Part shown: positions 1-12,483 of the stretch, piece after piece
How the letters are laid out: the number at the start of each line of letters is the position of its first letter
Position numbering within the stretch: position 1 is the stretch's first letter
Assembly (NCBI RefSeq): GCF_900215515.1
Contig: NZ_OBEI01000011.1
Coordinates: 1 to 64,000, forward strand
Direction of reading: 5' to 3'
Source of the DNA: Persephonella hydrogeniphila
GTDB taxonomy: Bacteria > Aquificota > Aquificia > Aquificales > Hydrogenothermaceae
DNA length: 64,000 nucleotides
The notes under the pieces: generated by a model
Database searches by the model: none
The model's input: only the letters and a program-made list of their open reading frames with translations
Told to the model about the DNA's origin: nothing
Program-made: the position numbers and the translations under genes

Positions 1-947
1 TTCATATTCCACAACACTTTTTTGTAGAAAGAGTAAGTAAAAAAAGAGGATTGCTAAAGGTACCAAAGCTAAAAACACCAATAAAAATAAAAATGTACAG
101 GAAGATTGAAGGACAGATAAGAAGTATAAGCATAACCAAAGCACCAGATGGGAGATATTACCTCAATGTGCTAACCAAAAGAGAGATGCAACCCTTAAAA
201 CCAACAAACAAGACAGCAGGGATTGATGTAGGGATAAAAGAATTTGCCATAATCCATGATGGAGAAAATACACACCACATAGAAAATCCCAAATACCTGC
301 AAAAATCAGAAAAGAAACTAATAAAATTACAAAGACAGTTATCAAGAAAGCAAAAAGGAAGTAGGAACTGGGAGAAAGCAAGACAAAAAGTAGCAAAGCA
401 ACATCAAAAGATAGTAAACCAGAGAAAAGACTTTCTACACAAGGTATCATCTGCGATAACCAAGCAGTATGATGCTATTGTGGTAGAAAGTCTGAATATA
501 AAAGGGATGATACAAAACAAAAAGCTATCAAAACAGATAGCAGATGTAGGCTGGTATGAGTTTATGAGGATGCTTGAATACAAAGCAAAATGGTATGGAA
601 GAAAGATAATCAAAGCAGACAGATTTTATGCAAGTAGTAAAACCTGCAATGTATGCGGATACAAAAACAACCAGCTTACACTATCAATAAGAAAATGGCA
701 GTGTCCTGTATGTAATACAGTCCATGATAGAGATGAGAATGCAAGTAAAAATCTATACCAGATAGGGCTCACCCACCTAACAAATCTACGATTTGAGCAT
801 GCCGAAAGGCATAGCACGGGTGGTAGGGTAGGGACTACCCGACCTCAAGCCTGTGGAGCTGGCACTGTCGGCGGAATGTTCAGCAATGGACAGACTACGA
901 GACATCCAGCTGTGAAGCAGGAAACTCTCCAATTTATTGGAGAGTAG
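1..947 (+). CDS. tnpB: TnpB (IS200/IS605 OrfB), 5' end outside window
   Basis: RNA-guided nuclease encoded by IS200/IS605 elements. The reading frame is open from position 3 with no stop, so the N-terminus lies outside the window and the TTG at 51 is not the true start. Counting from that TTG, the RuvC-like residues are D59 (GIDVG), E146 (VVESLN) and D228 (HDRDENA). A four-Cys zinc knuckle (C199, C202, C218, C221) sits between the last two, the standard TnpB order. The last 45 or so residues are low-complexity and translate the DNA that in this family also encodes the guide RNA. No tnpA is visible. It abuts the stop codon of the convergent gene at 949. Confidence 0.93.
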   Translation, partial: HIPQHFFVERVSKKRGLLKVPKLKTPIKIKMYRKIEGQIRSISITKAPDGRYYLNVLTKREMQPLKPTNKTAGIDVGIKEFAIIHDGENTHHIENPKYLQKSEKKLIKLQRQLSRKQKGSRNWEKARQKVAKQHQKIVNQRKDFLHKVSSAITKQYDAIVVESLNIKGMIQNKKLSKQIADVGWYEFMRMLEYKAKWYGRKIIKADRFYASSKTCNVCGYKNNQLTLSIRKWQCPVCNTVHDRDENASKNLYQIGLTHLTNLRFEHAERHSTGGRVGTTRPQACGAGTVGGMFSNGQTTRHPAVKQETLQFIGE

Positions 948-955
948 TTCACTCT
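790..955 (+). ncRNA. Probable omega/reRNA and right end of the IS200/IS605 element
   Basis: In this family the guide RNA is read from the 3' end of tnpB and ends at the element's right end. Here the 3' coding part is GC-richer than the rest of the gene and translates into non-conserved sequence. A strong hairpin (CTCTCCAAT, loop, ATTGGAGAG, about 924-946) sits just before and over the tnpB stop. TTCAC follows at 948-952 and could mark the element end. Exact boundaries are not determined. Confidence 0.45.
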
Positions 956-1386
956 AAGTTTATGACAGGAATTAATTTTTCATTCATTATCTCTACTAAT
1001 CTCTCAAATAGCTCATTTTTGTTTTTTCCATCTTCAGGATAGCTTGCTATTCCCTCTATTATCTGTGATTCCCCAAGGACTTTTTTCAACCTTTCTATTA
1101 CTTTTTGGGCATCCTCTTTTTTTGTCTCAGGAAAGAACAAAAAAACAAAGTCTTCTTCTACAGGAGATATAACGTCAACAGATCTTATGCTATCTTTTAT
1201 AATAAAAGCAACATCTATCTCTTCTAAACTTCTTTTATTCTTTTTTACTTTTGATGCCAGCTCAGGTGCGTAAAGGAACGCTATAGAGAAAGATGAGTTT
1301 TTGCCGTACCTCTGTATTCTACGAATTTCAAGCTCAACAAGAGCTTTAAATACCTCAAAATCATAGATATGCTCTTCAAGAGACAT
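949..1386 (-). CDS. Degenerate GGDEF-fold protein
   Basis: A 145-aa protein with the outline of a diguanylate cyclase domain. An N-terminal helix (EIRRIQRYGKNSSFSIAFL) matches the usual start of GGDEF domains, and a C-terminal ASYPEDGKNKNELFE stretch matches the conserved YPEDG region. Where GG(D/E)EF should be there is VEEDFVFLFFPE, so no cyclase activity is expected. It may act as a structural or nucleotide-binding module. It has no signal peptide or membrane segment. It overlaps the end of metK by 11 bp and is the last gene of the ahcY-DUF465-ilvD-metK run. Its stop codon abuts the TnpB element, so its last residues could have been changed by that insertion. Confidence 0.6.
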   Translation of the reverse strand: MSLEEHIYDFEVFKALVELEIRRIQRYGKNSSFSIAFLYAPELASKVKKNKRSLEEIDVAFIIKDSIRSVDVISPVEEDFVFLFFPETKKEDAQKVIERLKKVLGESQIIEGIASYPEDGKNKNELFERLVEIMNEKLIPVINLE

Positions 1387-2509
1387 CCTTCAGTTCCTCC
1401 AGTATATTTTTATCTATCTGCTCCCATGTAAAATCTTCATTACTTCTACCAAAATGTCCATAACTGGAAGTTTCCTTATAAATAGGCCTCCGAAGATCCA
1501 GCCTGTTTATAATCCCCCCTGGAGATAAATCAAAAATCTCTTTTATCTTTTTATTTAATTTCTGTGTATCAATCTCTGTGTCAACCTTTACATTAAAAGA
1601 AACAGGATAATCTCCACCTATCACATATACCATTTCCACATTACATTCATGTGCCAATCCCGACGCGACTATATGTTTTGCTATATATCTTGCCATGTAG
1701 GAAGCAGATCTGTCTATTTTTGTTGGATCTTTTCCTGAAAAAGCACTTCCTCCAGAAGCAGCAGCTGTCCCATAAGCATCTGCTATTATCTTCCTGCCTG
1801 TAAGTCCTGTATCCGCCATAGGACCACCTATTATAAACCTTCCGATAGGATTTATTACTATTTTTGTCTGGTTGTCTATATACTCTGGAGGTACAACTTT
1901 CTTTATAACATTCTCTTCAACAGCATTTTTTAGTTCCAGTTCTGACACGTATGGTTCGTGTTGTACAAGAACGGTTATAGAATCTATCCTCTTTGGTTTT
2001 CCATTTTCATATTCTGCAACCACAACCGCCTTACCGTCAGGTCTAAAAAAAGGAACTATATCATCTTTCCTCAACTCATCTATCATATACGTTATTTTGT
2101 TAGCCACATTACATGGAAGGGGCATATAGTTTTCTGTCTCATCTGTTGCATATCCAACAACAATACATGTATCCCCAGCTCCCTCAGAAGGAACTCCCAG
2201 GGCTATTTCAGGACTTTGATCACTAATTGTAGTAATCACACCTGCTGTATAACCATCAAACCCATACTCAGGTTTTGTATATCCTATCTCTATCAATGTT
2301 CCTCTTGCTATATTTGGTATGTCAACGTATGCATCTGTTGAAAGCTCCCCAGAAACATGAACCAGACCTGTTGTGATCAGTACTTCAATAGATGCCCTTG
2401 TATACGGATCCTTTATTATAAGCTCATCTAATATTGCATCTGCTATTATATCTGCTGATTTGTCAGGGTGTCCCTGACAGACAGATTCTGCACTTTTAAT
2501 AATTTTCAT
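1376..2509 (-). CDS. metK: S-adenosylmethionine synthetase
   Basis: Makes S-adenosylmethionine from ATP and methionine in the cytoplasm. At 377 aa it is the usual bacterial length. Visible motifs are GHPDKSAD near residue 14, the phosphate-binding GGSAFSGKDPTKIDRS, and a variant of the GAGDQG loop reading GAGDTC. It lies 9 bp downstream of ilvD and three genes downstream of ahcY, so both ends of the SAM cycle appear co-transcribed. The start codon directly follows the ilvD stop region with little room for a promoter. Confidence 0.97.
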   Translation of the reverse strand: MKIIKSAESVCQGHPDKSADIIADAILDELIIKDPYTRASIEVLITTGLVHVSGELSTDAYVDIPNIARGTLIEIGYTKPEYGFDGYTAGVITTISDQSPEIALGVPSEGAGDTCIVVGYATDETENYMPLPCNVANKITYMIDELRKDDIVPFFRPDGKAVVVAEYENGKPKRIDSITVLVQHEPYVSELELKNAVEENVIKKVVPPEYIDNQTKIVINPIGRFIIGGPMADTGLTGRKIIADAYGTAAASGGSAFSGKDPTKIDRSASYMARYIAKHIVASGLAHECNVEMVYVIGGDYPVSFNVKVDTEIDTQKLNKKIKEIFDLSPGGIINRLDLRRPIYKETSSYGHFGRSNEDFTWEQIDKNILEELKDVS

Positions 2510-2518
2510 AAAACTACC

Positions 2519-4192
2519 TCAAAAACATTCGTCTTCTAAAATTGCCCCTTTGTTAGCAGAAGTTACATGTTTAGCATATCTTCTGAGCCATCTGCTCTGT
2601 ATATTCTTCTGTTTTGGTTTAAATTCTTTCATCCTTTTCTCAAACTCTTCTTCAGAAATAAGAAGTTCAAGCTTTCTATTAGGTATATCAATAAGTATCT
2701 CATCTCCATCCTTTATTATCCCTATTGGTCCTCCAGCTGCAGCTTCAGGAGATATATGTCCAATACATGCTCCTCTCGTTGCACCGGAAAATCTACCATC
2801 TGTTATGAGGGAAACTTTATCACCCAAACCCATCCCCATAATAGCAGAGGTTGGAGAAAGCATCTCCCTCATTCCCGGACCACCTTTTGGACCTTCGTAT
2901 CTTATTACGACAACATCTCCTTCTTTTACTTTACCGCCAAATATTCCTGAGATAGCTTCCTCTTCACTATCGAAACATACAGCAGTTCCTTTGAAAACCT
3001 GCATCGATGGATCTACAGCAGCAGCTTTAACAACGCTTCCATAAGGTGCTATATTACCAAACAGTATAGCAAGACCTCCTGTCTCACTGTAAGGATCTGT
3101 TATAGGTCTTATCACATTTTTATCTTTTATTTCAGCATCTTCTATGACTTCTCCAAGGGTTTTTAGTGAAACTGTAGGCCTGTCAAGATGAAGAAGTCCC
3201 TTTTTAGACAGTTCCTTTAGTATTGCAGATATACCTCCTGCCCTGTCTAAATCTTCCATGTGATACTGGGATGCTGGAGCAAGTTTACAAAGGGTTGGTG
3301 TTCTCCTTGATATCTCATCTATCTTTTCAACAGGAAAATCTATTCCTGCTTCATTAGCTATCGCAAGAAGATGAAGAACAGTGTTTGAAGAACCTCCCAT
3401 AGCTATATCGAGAGTAAAAGCATTCTCTATAGTCTGTTCGTTTACTATATCACGGAATTTAAGATTTGCTTCTACCAATTTTATTATCTGCTTTCCTGCC
3501 TGTCTTGCAAGTTCCTGTCTTCTTGGATCTATTGCAAGAATAGAACCGTTACCAGGGAGAGCTACACCTAAAGCTTCAGCAAGACAGTTCATTGAGTTTG
3601 CAGTAAACATTCCTGAACATGAGCCACATGAAGGACATGCATTTTCCTCTATAACTTTCAGTTCTGTTTCGGACATCTGACCTTGGGCTACAGCACCGAC
3701 AGCTTCAAAAGCTGTAGCAAGGTCTATAGGTTTACCATTAGGAAGATGTCCTGCTGCCATTGGACCGCCACTTACAAATATAACAGGTATATTCAGCCTC
3801 GCGGCAGCCATCATCATACCGGGGACTATCTTATCACAGTTAGGTATACACACCAGAGCATCAAGCTTATGAGCTTCAATAACAGTCTCAATAGAATCTG
3901 CTATTAGCTCTCTACTCGGAAGAGAGTAATGCATACCAGAATGTCCCATAGCAATGCCATCATCTACACCGATAACATTAAACTCAAAGGGGACACCTCC
4001 TGCTTCCCTTACAGCGTCTTTCACTATCTGGGCAAACTCTCTAAGATGAACATGTCCCGGTATAATGTCTATATAAGAGTTGGCAATACCTATAAATGGT
4101 TTATTAAAATCTTCATCTGTAAGCCCACACGCCCTTAAAAGACTTCTATGGGGGGCTCTTTCAAAACCTTTTTTAACTATATCACTCCTCAT
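2519..4192 (-). CDS. ilvD: Dihydroxy-acid dehydratase
   Basis: Dehydrates 2,3-dihydroxy acids to 2-keto acids in branched-chain amino acid synthesis. At 557 aa it matches the IlvD/Edd family. Cluster ligands are visible in CIPNCDK (residues 115-121) and [10 protein letters not shown]. The position that supplies a third cysteine in [2Fe-2S] enzymes is Gly46 (IIPGHVHL). That is the E. coli-like arrangement, which suggests an oxygen-sensitive [4Fe-4S] type (inference). It is immediately downstream of the DUF465 gene and upstream of metK. Confidence 0.96.
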   Translation of the reverse strand: MRSDIVKKGFERAPHRSLLRACGLTDEDFNKPFIGIANSYIDIIPGHVHLREFAQIVKDAVREAGGVPFEFNVIGVDDGIAMGHSGMHYSLPSRELIADSIETVIEAHKLDALVCIPNCDKIVPGMMMAAARLNIPVIFVSGGPMAAGHLPNGKPIDLATAFEAVGAVAQGQMSETELKVIEENACPSCGSCSGMFTANSMNCLAEALGVALPGNGSILAIDPRRQELARQAGKQIIKLVEANLKFRDIVNEQTIENAFTLDIAMGGSSNTVLHLLAIANEAGIDFPVEKIDEISRRTPTLCKLAPASQYHMEDLDRAGGISAILKELSKKGLLHLDRPTVSLKTLGEVIEDAEIKDKNVIRPITDPYSETGGLAILFGNIAPYGSVVKAAAVDPSMQVFKGTAVCFDSEEEAISGIFGGKVKEGDVVVIRYEGPKGGPGMREMLSPTSAIMGMGLGDKVSLITDGRFSGATRGACIGHISPEAAAGGPIGIIKDGDEILIDIPNRKLELLISEEEFEKRMKEFKPKQKNIQSRWLRRYAKHVTSANKGAILEDECF

Positions 4193-4423
4193 CTACTGCT
4201 CCTGATGTTGTTGTAAAAATTCTTTTATTCTCTGTTCCATAAGATCTTTAAGATAAAGCTTTCTTCTTTTCATTCTTTCTTCTTCAGCCTCAAGTTCAGG
4301 ATCAGGTGGGTAGTGTTTTTCAAGTTTCTGTATCTTCCATTTCAATTCCTGTCTTTCCTCATGCCATTTCCTGAACTCATCATCTGTTTCTAGCAGGATT
4401 TTGATAGCTTCTTCTCTGGTCAT
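4193..4423 (-). CDS. Small coiled-coil DUF465/YdcH-like protein
   Basis: A 76-aa, highly charged helical protein. The start chosen is the ATG at 4423, preceded by a clear GGAGGAT site; a longer frame to 4477 would lack one and would overlap ahcY. The sequence is nearly all helix, with Glu/Lys/Arg heptads and a Pro-containing turn (HYPPDPELEAEEERMKRRK). This fits the DUF465 (YdcH) pattern of two helices with a conserved LK(K/R)xKLxLKD-type segment, here KLYLKDLMEQRI. Function is unknown. It sits between ahcY and ilvD and touches the ilvD start. Confidence 0.65.
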   Translation of the reverse strand: MTREEAIKILLETDDEFRKWHEERQELKWKIQKLEKHYPPDPELEAEEERMKRRKLYLKDLMEQRIKEFLQQHQEQ

Positions 4424-4442
4424 TTTTATCCTCCTTTTTATG

Positions 4443-6632
<2,190 letters not shown>

Positions 6633-6701
6633 TTCTTCACAATCTTTTCCTTTTCTGATAATCTAATAAAATCAACGAGTAAAACAAAAACGGAGATAAG
6701 A

Positions 6702-8132
6702 ATGGGAGATTTTGAACCGGTAATAGGTCTTGAAGTTCACGTCCAGATGTCTACACAGACTAAATGTTTTTGCTCCTGTAAAGTTGAGTTTGGGGCAGAA
6801 CCAAATACAAACGTATGTCCAGTATGCCTTGCCCTTCCAGGAAGTTTACCGGTTTTAAACAGAAAAGCACTTGAGTATGCTATAAAGGCATCACTTGCCC
6901 TGAACTGTAAAGTCCATGAACTTTCAGTTTTTGCGAGGAAAAATTACTTTTATCCTGATCTTCCTAAGGGATACCAGATATCCCAGTATGATAAACCTCT
7001 GGCAACAGATGGGTATATAGACATAAAAGTAGATGGTAAAGTTGAAAGAATTAGGATACACAGGCTCCATATGGAAGAGGATGCAGGAAAAACAATCCAT
7101 TCTGGAAAATACTCCTACGTAGATTTGAACAGAGCAGGAACACCTCTCATGGAGATCGTGTCTGAGCCTGATATAAGGTCTGCTGTTGGAGCAAGACTCT
7201 ATCTGGAAAAACTGAGAAACATAATGAGATACATAGGTGTATCAGATGCTGATATGGAAAAAGGACAGCTTAGATGTGATGTAAATATATCTTTAAGACC
7301 TAAAGGTGAAGAAAAATTCGGAACAAAAGTAGAGATAAAAAATATTAACTCTTTCAGATTCGTCCAGAAAGCTATTGAGTACGAGATAGAAAGACAGGCA
7401 AAGCTACTTAAAAAAGGCGAAAAGATTGTACAGGAAACGAGATTATTTGACGAAAAAACAGGAAAAACTTTTACAATGAGAACTAAAGAAGAAGCCCACG
7501 ACTACAGGTACTTTCCTGATCCAGATCTTATCCCTGTGAGAATAACATCTGCCTACATAGAGGAGATAAAAAACTCTCTGCCTGAACTACCTGACCAGAA
7601 AGAGAAAAGATACGTTGAACAGTTAAAGCTTACTGAATACGATGCAGAGGTACTTGTAGCAGATAAAGACAGAGCTGTATTCTTTGAGAAAGCTATAGAG
7701 ATTTATAATAAAAATCCAAAATCCATAGCAAACTGGATAATAAATGAACTTCTTGGAAAACTCAATGAAGAAGGAATAAATATAACAGATAGCCCAGTTA
7801 AACCTGAACACATAGCACAGATTGTAGAGCTTATCGACAGTGGTGCTATATCATCTAAAATAGCGAAAGAGGTTTTTGAAGAAGTATTTAAAACTGGAAA
7901 AGAGCCTAAACAGATAGTTGAAGAAAAAGGTCTGAAACAGGTATCAGATGAAGGGGAGATAAGAAAGATAGTAGAGGAAATATTGGTTCAGCATCCTGCA
8001 GAGGTAGAAAAATATAAAGCGGGTAATACAAAGCTTATGGGATTTTTTGTAGGACAGGTCATGAAAGCGACAAAAGGAAAAGCAAATCCTAAAGTAGTAA
8101 ACAAGATACTTTCTCAACTTTTAAATGGATAA
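6702..8132 (+). CDS. gatB: Aspartyl/glutamyl-tRNA(Asn/Gln) amidotransferase subunit B
   Basis: Subunit B of the GatCAB complex, which converts misacylated Glu-tRNA(Gln) or Asp-tRNA(Asn) to the correct amide. At 476 aa it has the full length. Visible are the opening [11 protein letters not shown], the zinc cysteines (CFCSC and [11 protein letters not shown]), the kinase-like core with [14 protein letters not shown], and the C-terminal YqeY-like tail (residues about 330-476). The start at 6702 has a GGAG site 6-7 nt upstream. gatA and gatC are not in the window. The DUF815 gene overlaps its last 8 bp. Confidence 0.97.
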   Translation: MGDFEPVIGLEVHVQMSTQTKCFCSCKVEFGAEPNTNVCPVCLALPGSLPVLNRKALEYAIKASLALNCKVHELSVFARKNYFYPDLPKGYQISQYDKPLATDGYIDIKVDGKVERIRIHRLHMEEDAGKTIHSGKYSYVDLNRAGTPLMEIVSEPDIRSAVGARLYLEKLRNIMRYIGVSDADMEKGQLRCDVNISLRPKGEEKFGTKVEIKNINSFRFVQKAIEYEIERQAKLLKKGEKIVQETRLFDEKTGKTFTMRTKEEAHDYRYFPDPDLIPVRITSAYIEEIKNSLPELPDQKEKRYVEQLKLTEYDAEVLVADKDRAVFFEKAIEIYNKNPKSIANWIINELLGKLNEEGINITDSPVKPEHIAQIVELIDSGAISSKIAKEVFEEVFKTGKEPKQIVEEKGLKQVSDEGEIRKIVEEILVQHPAEVEKYKAGNTKLMGFFVGQVMKATKGKANPKVVNKILSQLLNG

Positions 8133-8928
8133 AATAGATTTTAGGCTTTTAAATTCTGTTTTAGAAAAGATAGACAGGTATCTTGATAAAGAGATAGATG
8201 TGGATTTTAGTGAGACAAATGCTTTTCTGTTTTTCAGGCAGAAACTCACTCCTGTTAAAAATTTCTCAAAGGTAAATCCTGACCTATTAATTGGCATAGA
8301 TTATCAGAGGGATAAACTGATAAAAAATACAGCCAAATTTATTGATGGAAAACCTGCAAATCATGCAGTTCTCTGGGGTGAAAGGGGAACAGGAAAATCT
8401 TCACTGGTAAAATCAATGCTTTATATCTTTGGAGATAAACTGAAAATGATACAGGTATTGAAGGAGGACATACTCAATATATTCAAGCTTCTTCCTATAA
8501 TATATAAAGAAAAAAACTTAAGGTTTATCATTTTTATTGACGATCTTTCTTTTGAAAGCGAAGAACAGGATTACAAGGAATTTAAGACAATAATAGACGG
8601 TGGACTGTTTGATATACCAGAAAACCTCCTCTTTTATGTTACATCAAACAAAAAAAATCTTATCCCTGTTAAATTTTCAGATAGGGACAATTACACAAGA
8701 GCCGCAGATATAATTGATGAAAAACTATCACTTATTGACCGGTTCGGGCTTAAATTAGGATTTTTCAAGTTTGATAAGAAGACATACCTAAAAATTGTTG
8801 ATAAATATGCAGATATCTACAGAATAAAATTAGAAAAAGAAAAACTTTATGAACTGGCTCTGGAGTATACATCAGAAGCAGGGAGCATGAACGGCAGAAC
8901 AGCACTAAATTTTATAAAAAGCCTTTGA
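8125..8928 (+). CDS. DUF815-type AAA ATPase
   Basis: A 267-aa P-loop ATPase. The Walker A motif is GERGTGKSS at about residue 85, the Walker B region is [10 protein letters not shown], and DPDLL-like spacing before [11 protein letters not shown] is the DUF815 hallmark. The family is widespread, AAA-like and of unknown role. It overlaps gatB by 8 bp, so the two are translationally coupled, and it converges on reverse gyrase with a 1-bp gap. No membrane segment or signal is seen. Confidence 0.8.
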   Translation: MDKIDFRLLNSVLEKIDRYLDKEIDVDFSETNAFLFFRQKLTPVKNFSKVNPDLLIGIDYQRDKLIKNTAKFIDGKPANHAVLWGERGTGKSSLVKSMLYIFGDKLKMIQVLKEDILNIFKLLPIIYKEKNLRFIIFIDDLSFESEEQDYKEFKTIIDGGLFDIPENLLFYVTSNKKNLIPVKFSDRDNYTRAADIIDEKLSLIDRFGLKLGFFKFDKKTYLKIVDKYADIYRIKLEKEKLYELALEYTSEAGSMNGRTALNFIKSL

Positions 8929-8929
8929 A

Positions 8930-11900
8930 CTACTCCTCATAGGCATACTTTCCTATCTCTACTTTGAAAAATAATTTCCTGCTTCTTAATTCTTCAAAAA
9001 GCTTCTCTAATTCTTCCTGATAATCAGTTTCTCCTCTTTCCACTCTATCCATAATCTCTTCCAATTCCTTTGTGTAGTTCTCATTAACAAATCTATAGAT
9101 ATCTTCCCTTTTCTTTATCAGAGCCATCACAGTTCTACCTAATTTTGTAGGAAACAGATAACCTCTCCTGTCCACTATATAATGTCTATCGAGTAATTTC
9201 TGTACAGTTACAGCATATGTAGACGGCCTTCCTATTCCTTTTTCTTTCATATCTTGTATCACCGTAGCAAAGGTGTAATATGGAACTTTTGGTTTGAGAT
9301 GGTATGATTTTTTATTTTTAACGTCAATTTTACCTTCTGGAATATCATATATCCTGATAGGAAGAATAAGGTCATACCCATGTTCGATTATTCTCGTTAA
9401 TACATCTTCCTGAATAATTTCATCAAAACCTTTTATCTCAAATGTTGTTTTCTCAACAACGGTTTCTTTCATCTGGGAAGCTATAAATCTTCTGAATATA
9501 AGCTCATAAAGTCTTATATGTCTGTTTGTTATTCCTTGAATATTCATTGTGTATATTAAAGATCTTATATCATCTGCATCCATAGGTCTTGTAGGTCTAA
9601 TACATTCGTGGGCTCCTCCAGCTGTAGTAAAAGTTCTTGGTTTAAAGTATTCTTCTCCAAAGTTCTCTGTTATATACTCCTTTGCAACAAATACACCTGC
9701 TTCAGACACCCTTATACTGTCTGTTCTGTGGTATGTTATAAGTCCTGCTTCAAATAAATCCTGTGCAAGTTGCATAGTTTCTTGTGGAGAAAACCTCAGT
9801 TCTCTTGCAGCTTCTGAAAGCATAGCATCTGTTGTGAAGGGTTTCGCAAAAAGATGCTCTTCATCTCTTTTAATAGCTTTTACTATAACAAACTCCAGAT
9901 GATCATAAAACCATTTGGCCTTTTTTTTGTCTTCAAACTGGAATTCAAAGGGATAGCCGTTTATCTCCACCCTAACAATCGCTATTTTCTGTTTTGCTTC
10001 GTCTGTTCTGTTTATAATCCACTCAAGAACAGGTGTCTGGACTCTACCTGCAGAAAGCCAGTGTCTATGAAGTTTTTTCTGGATATACTGGGATATTGTA
10101 AAGCCTATCCATCTATCTGCAACCCTTCTTACGAGCTGAGCTTTTACAAGATTAACATCAAAATCCCTGTAGTTCTGTATAGCTTCTAAGAAAGCTCTTT
10201 TGGTTACTTCGTGAAATTCTGCTCTTTTTATATTGTAGTTATAAGGAAGAGAATTTAAGTAAAGGTCGTAACTGATTTTTTCCCCCTCTGTATCTGGGTC
10301 TGTTGCTATAAATATCTCGTTTACTTCAAGATCAAGTTCTCTTATACTCTGTATTATCTCGTTTTTAGATTCATCTATAGGTTCAAAAATAGGAATAAGA
10401 TCTCCATTTTTTTTAACACCAAAGTAATACTCTTCCTTATTCAGATCATAAACATGACCTTTACTCGCAACTATAGTAAGAAATCTTTCTCCTATAGCTA
10501 TCTCATAGGCATCAAGATTTTTCAGTTTTCTCCTTAGAGGTTTTCCAAAAAAGTTTGCAATTGTTCTGGCTTTATTTGGAGACTCAACTATGACCACAGT
10601 TGTAAGAAAAGACTGTCTTTCTTCTTCTATAAACTGCCCTGAAAGAACCTTTCTGACTTTTTCCCTATCTTCATCTATCTGCTTTATTATCTTTTCTAAA
10701 TCTACATCCTCAACAGGTTTAAAAATAATATCCTCACTGAACCATTTTACTTTCTTCTGGAGAGAGTAAAACGCCTTATCATCATCAACAAGCAGGTATG
10801 CAAGCCCTTTTGTCAGACCTCCTGCATAAAGTCTGGATGTTCTTCCTGAAGCCTGAACATAACCTGTAACATCAGCTGTTGTAAGGATAAATGTGTCCCC
10901 TTCTTTTCTTAGGGTTATCTCTGGAGACTGCTGGACAGCTGTAAATATTTCTGGTTTTTCTATCAGCTGTTTAACATAAAGCTGAATTTTCCGCATTTTC
11001 TCAAGTTTATCTGGTTCAAGTTTTTCAGGAGGAATAAATGCATAAATCTTCAGATAGTTAATATACTCGTAAAGTTGCTTGATCTGAGCAGGATCAATAA
11101 GCTTTTTTCTTGCGAGAAATGGTGTCAGAGAAAGCATAAAGTAGTAAAGATGTATGTATTCTTCTTCAAATCTTATATTAAACTGAAGCTTTGGAACCCC
11201 TACAAAGACAGCATATCTGATAACATCAGGCAGATCTATACCTCTTGCAAGTGGATTTCTATAACTTGCAAAACCTACAGCAACCTGAATTTTTCCTTTT
11301 TTATAATCGTCTAATCTGTCCATTAAATCTTCGTAAGAAACGGCATTTATACCTTTTTTATTCAGAAAGTTCACATATTCTTCGAGTCTTTCCCTTGTTT
11401 CTGAAGAAGAAAGAAAAACAAGGCCACCTTTTCCCAACTTTTTAATAATATCAACACTCTTTTCCCATACATCTTCAGGTTTCTCATACACATCTTCTAT
11501 ATTTCTCAAAGTTAAAGAAGGTCTTCCCACTTCAAATCCAAGAAGTTCCCTAAAGAGATTTACCCTTTTTGATCTCGGGTTTGATGTTGCTGAAGAAACG
11601 ATAAGTACTCCCTTCCTCTTTTCTGCTATTTTCTGAATTTTAGCCTGCCAGTGCTGGTATAACTCAAAATCTTCTTCTGTTGGCTGTCCTTTTTTAAACA
11701 GGTTTTGCTTAAATGTTATAAACTTTAATGTGTAATCTATATCTTCCTGCGAAAAACCAAGAAGCATCAGGACTTTGTCTATATTCCTTGCTGTCTTTAG
11801 TATACTATCCACATCATCAACAAAAACAAGGCTGTACTCTCCCTTTGGTATTATGTCTATATTTTTGTACAGAAACATTGTTGTTGTTAAAAGAATTTTA

Positions 11901-12433
11901 AAATCGTTATTTTTTATCCTTTCCTTCAGTTCTTCCTGTTTCTTTTTGGTCTTTGCAAATTTTGAGGTGTAGGCCAAGATATCTTCTTCAGGAACACCAA
12001 AGGAAACAAGTCTTTCATGAGCTTGATTTACAAGCATCTGAGTAGGAAATATAAGATAAGACTTTTTGTTTTCTTTATTTTTCAGGTACTTAGACAGTAC
12101 AAGTCCAAATGTTGTTTTCCCTATACCTGTAGGAGCTAAAAGAGCATAGGATATATTCAGGAAAAACCTTGTAGCCCATGTTTCTTGTATTGACCACAGA
12201 TCATTCTTTATAATCTCCCTGAAAAACTTTTTAAAATCCCCGACCTTTTTCCACAGATTACACACATCAAGAAATCTCCCGTATCCTAAAAAATCACACA
12301 ACTCGTCCCTTGGCACCTCTTCAGGTAAACAGTTTTCGCATACAAGACCTTTAAAAAGCCTTTCAGAAGAGATATCACCCCCACAGTTAGGGCACATATT
12401 CTTGTAAATAATAGGGATAACTTGCCTTTCCAT
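8930..12433 (-). CDS. rgy: Reverse gyrase
   Basis: Introduces positive supercoils into DNA using ATP; it is the hallmark protein of hyperthermophiles. At 1167 aa it is the one-chain form. An N-terminal zinc finger uses C14, C17, C32 and C35. The SF2 helicase half has Walker A APTGIGKTT (K106), a DDVD box, and a TSRLYAGG-type motif near residue 535. The topoisomerase IA half starts with the Toprim VIVESPNKARTI near 615, with DPDTEGEKI, and the active-site Tyr is in ITYHRTDS near 895. Its start lies just after the terminator of the upstream regulator gene, so it has its own promoter. Confidence 0.98.
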   Translation of the reverse strand: MERQVIPIIYKNMCPNCGGDISSERLFKGLVCENCLPEEVPRDELCDFLGYGRFLDVCNLWKKVGDFKKFFREIIKNDLWSIQETWATRFFLNISYALLAPTGIGKTTFGLVLSKYLKNKENKKSYLIFPTQMLVNQAHERLVSFGVPEEDILAYTSKFAKTKKKQEELKERIKNNDFKILLTTTMFLYKNIDIIPKGEYSLVFVDDVDSILKTARNIDKVLMLLGFSQEDIDYTLKFITFKQNLFKKGQPTEEDFELYQHWQAKIQKIAEKRKGVLIVSSATSNPRSKRVNLFRELLGFEVGRPSLTLRNIEDVYEKPEDVWEKSVDIIKKLGKGGLVFLSSSETRERLEEYVNFLNKKGINAVSYEDLMDRLDDYKKGKIQVAVGFASYRNPLARGIDLPDVIRYAVFVGVPKLQFNIRFEEEYIHLYYFMLSLTPFLARKKLIDPAQIKQLYEYINYLKIYAFIPPEKLEPDKLEKMRKIQLYVKQLIEKPEIFTAVQQSPEITLRKEGDTFILTTADVTGYVQASGRTSRLYAGGLTKGLAYLLVDDDKAFYSLQKKVKWFSEDIIFKPVEDVDLEKIIKQIDEDREKVRKVLSGQFIEEERQSFLTTVVIVESPNKARTIANFFGKPLRRKLKNLDAYEIAIGERFLTIVASKGHVYDLNKEEYYFGVKKNGDLIPIFEPIDESKNEIIQSIRELDLEVNEIFIATDPDTEGEKISYDLYLNSLPYNYNIKRAEFHEVTKRAFLEAIQNYRDFDVNLVKAQLVRRVADRWIGFTISQYIQKKLHRHWLSAGRVQTPVLEWIINRTDEAKQKIAIVRVEINGYPFEFQFEDKKKAKWFYDHLEFVIVKAIKRDEEHLFAKPFTTDAMLSEAARELRFSPQETMQLAQDLFEAGLITYHRTDSIRVSEAGVFVAKEYITENFGEEYFKPRTFTTAGGAHECIRPTRPMDADDIRSLIYTMNIQGITNRHIRLYELIFRRFIASQMKETVVEKTTFEIKGFDEIIQEDVLTRIIEHGYDLILPIRIYDIPEGKIDVKNKKSYHLKPKVPYYTFATVIQDMKEKGIGRPSTYAVTVQKLLDRHYIVDRRGYLFPTKLGRTVMALIKKREDIYRFVNENYTKELEEIMDRVERGETDYQEELEKLFEELRSRKLFFKVEIGKYAYEE

Positions 12434-12455
12434 CTTCTACCTCGATTCTTTAATA

Positions 12456-12483
12456 AAAAAAGCGGGCTAAACGCCCGCCTTTC
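12456..12483 (-). terminator. Rho-independent terminator after the near-KaiC gene
   Basis: Read on the minus strand, GGCGGGC, loop GTTTA, GCCCGC is followed by seven T's. It lies immediately after the stop of the gene at 12484 and before the reverse gyrase start at 12433, separating the two units. Confidence 0.9.

Noticed and set aside
163-817. Minus-strand open frames opposite tnpB
   Set aside because: Leucine/phenylalanine-rich shadows of the coding strand with no ribosome site or family.
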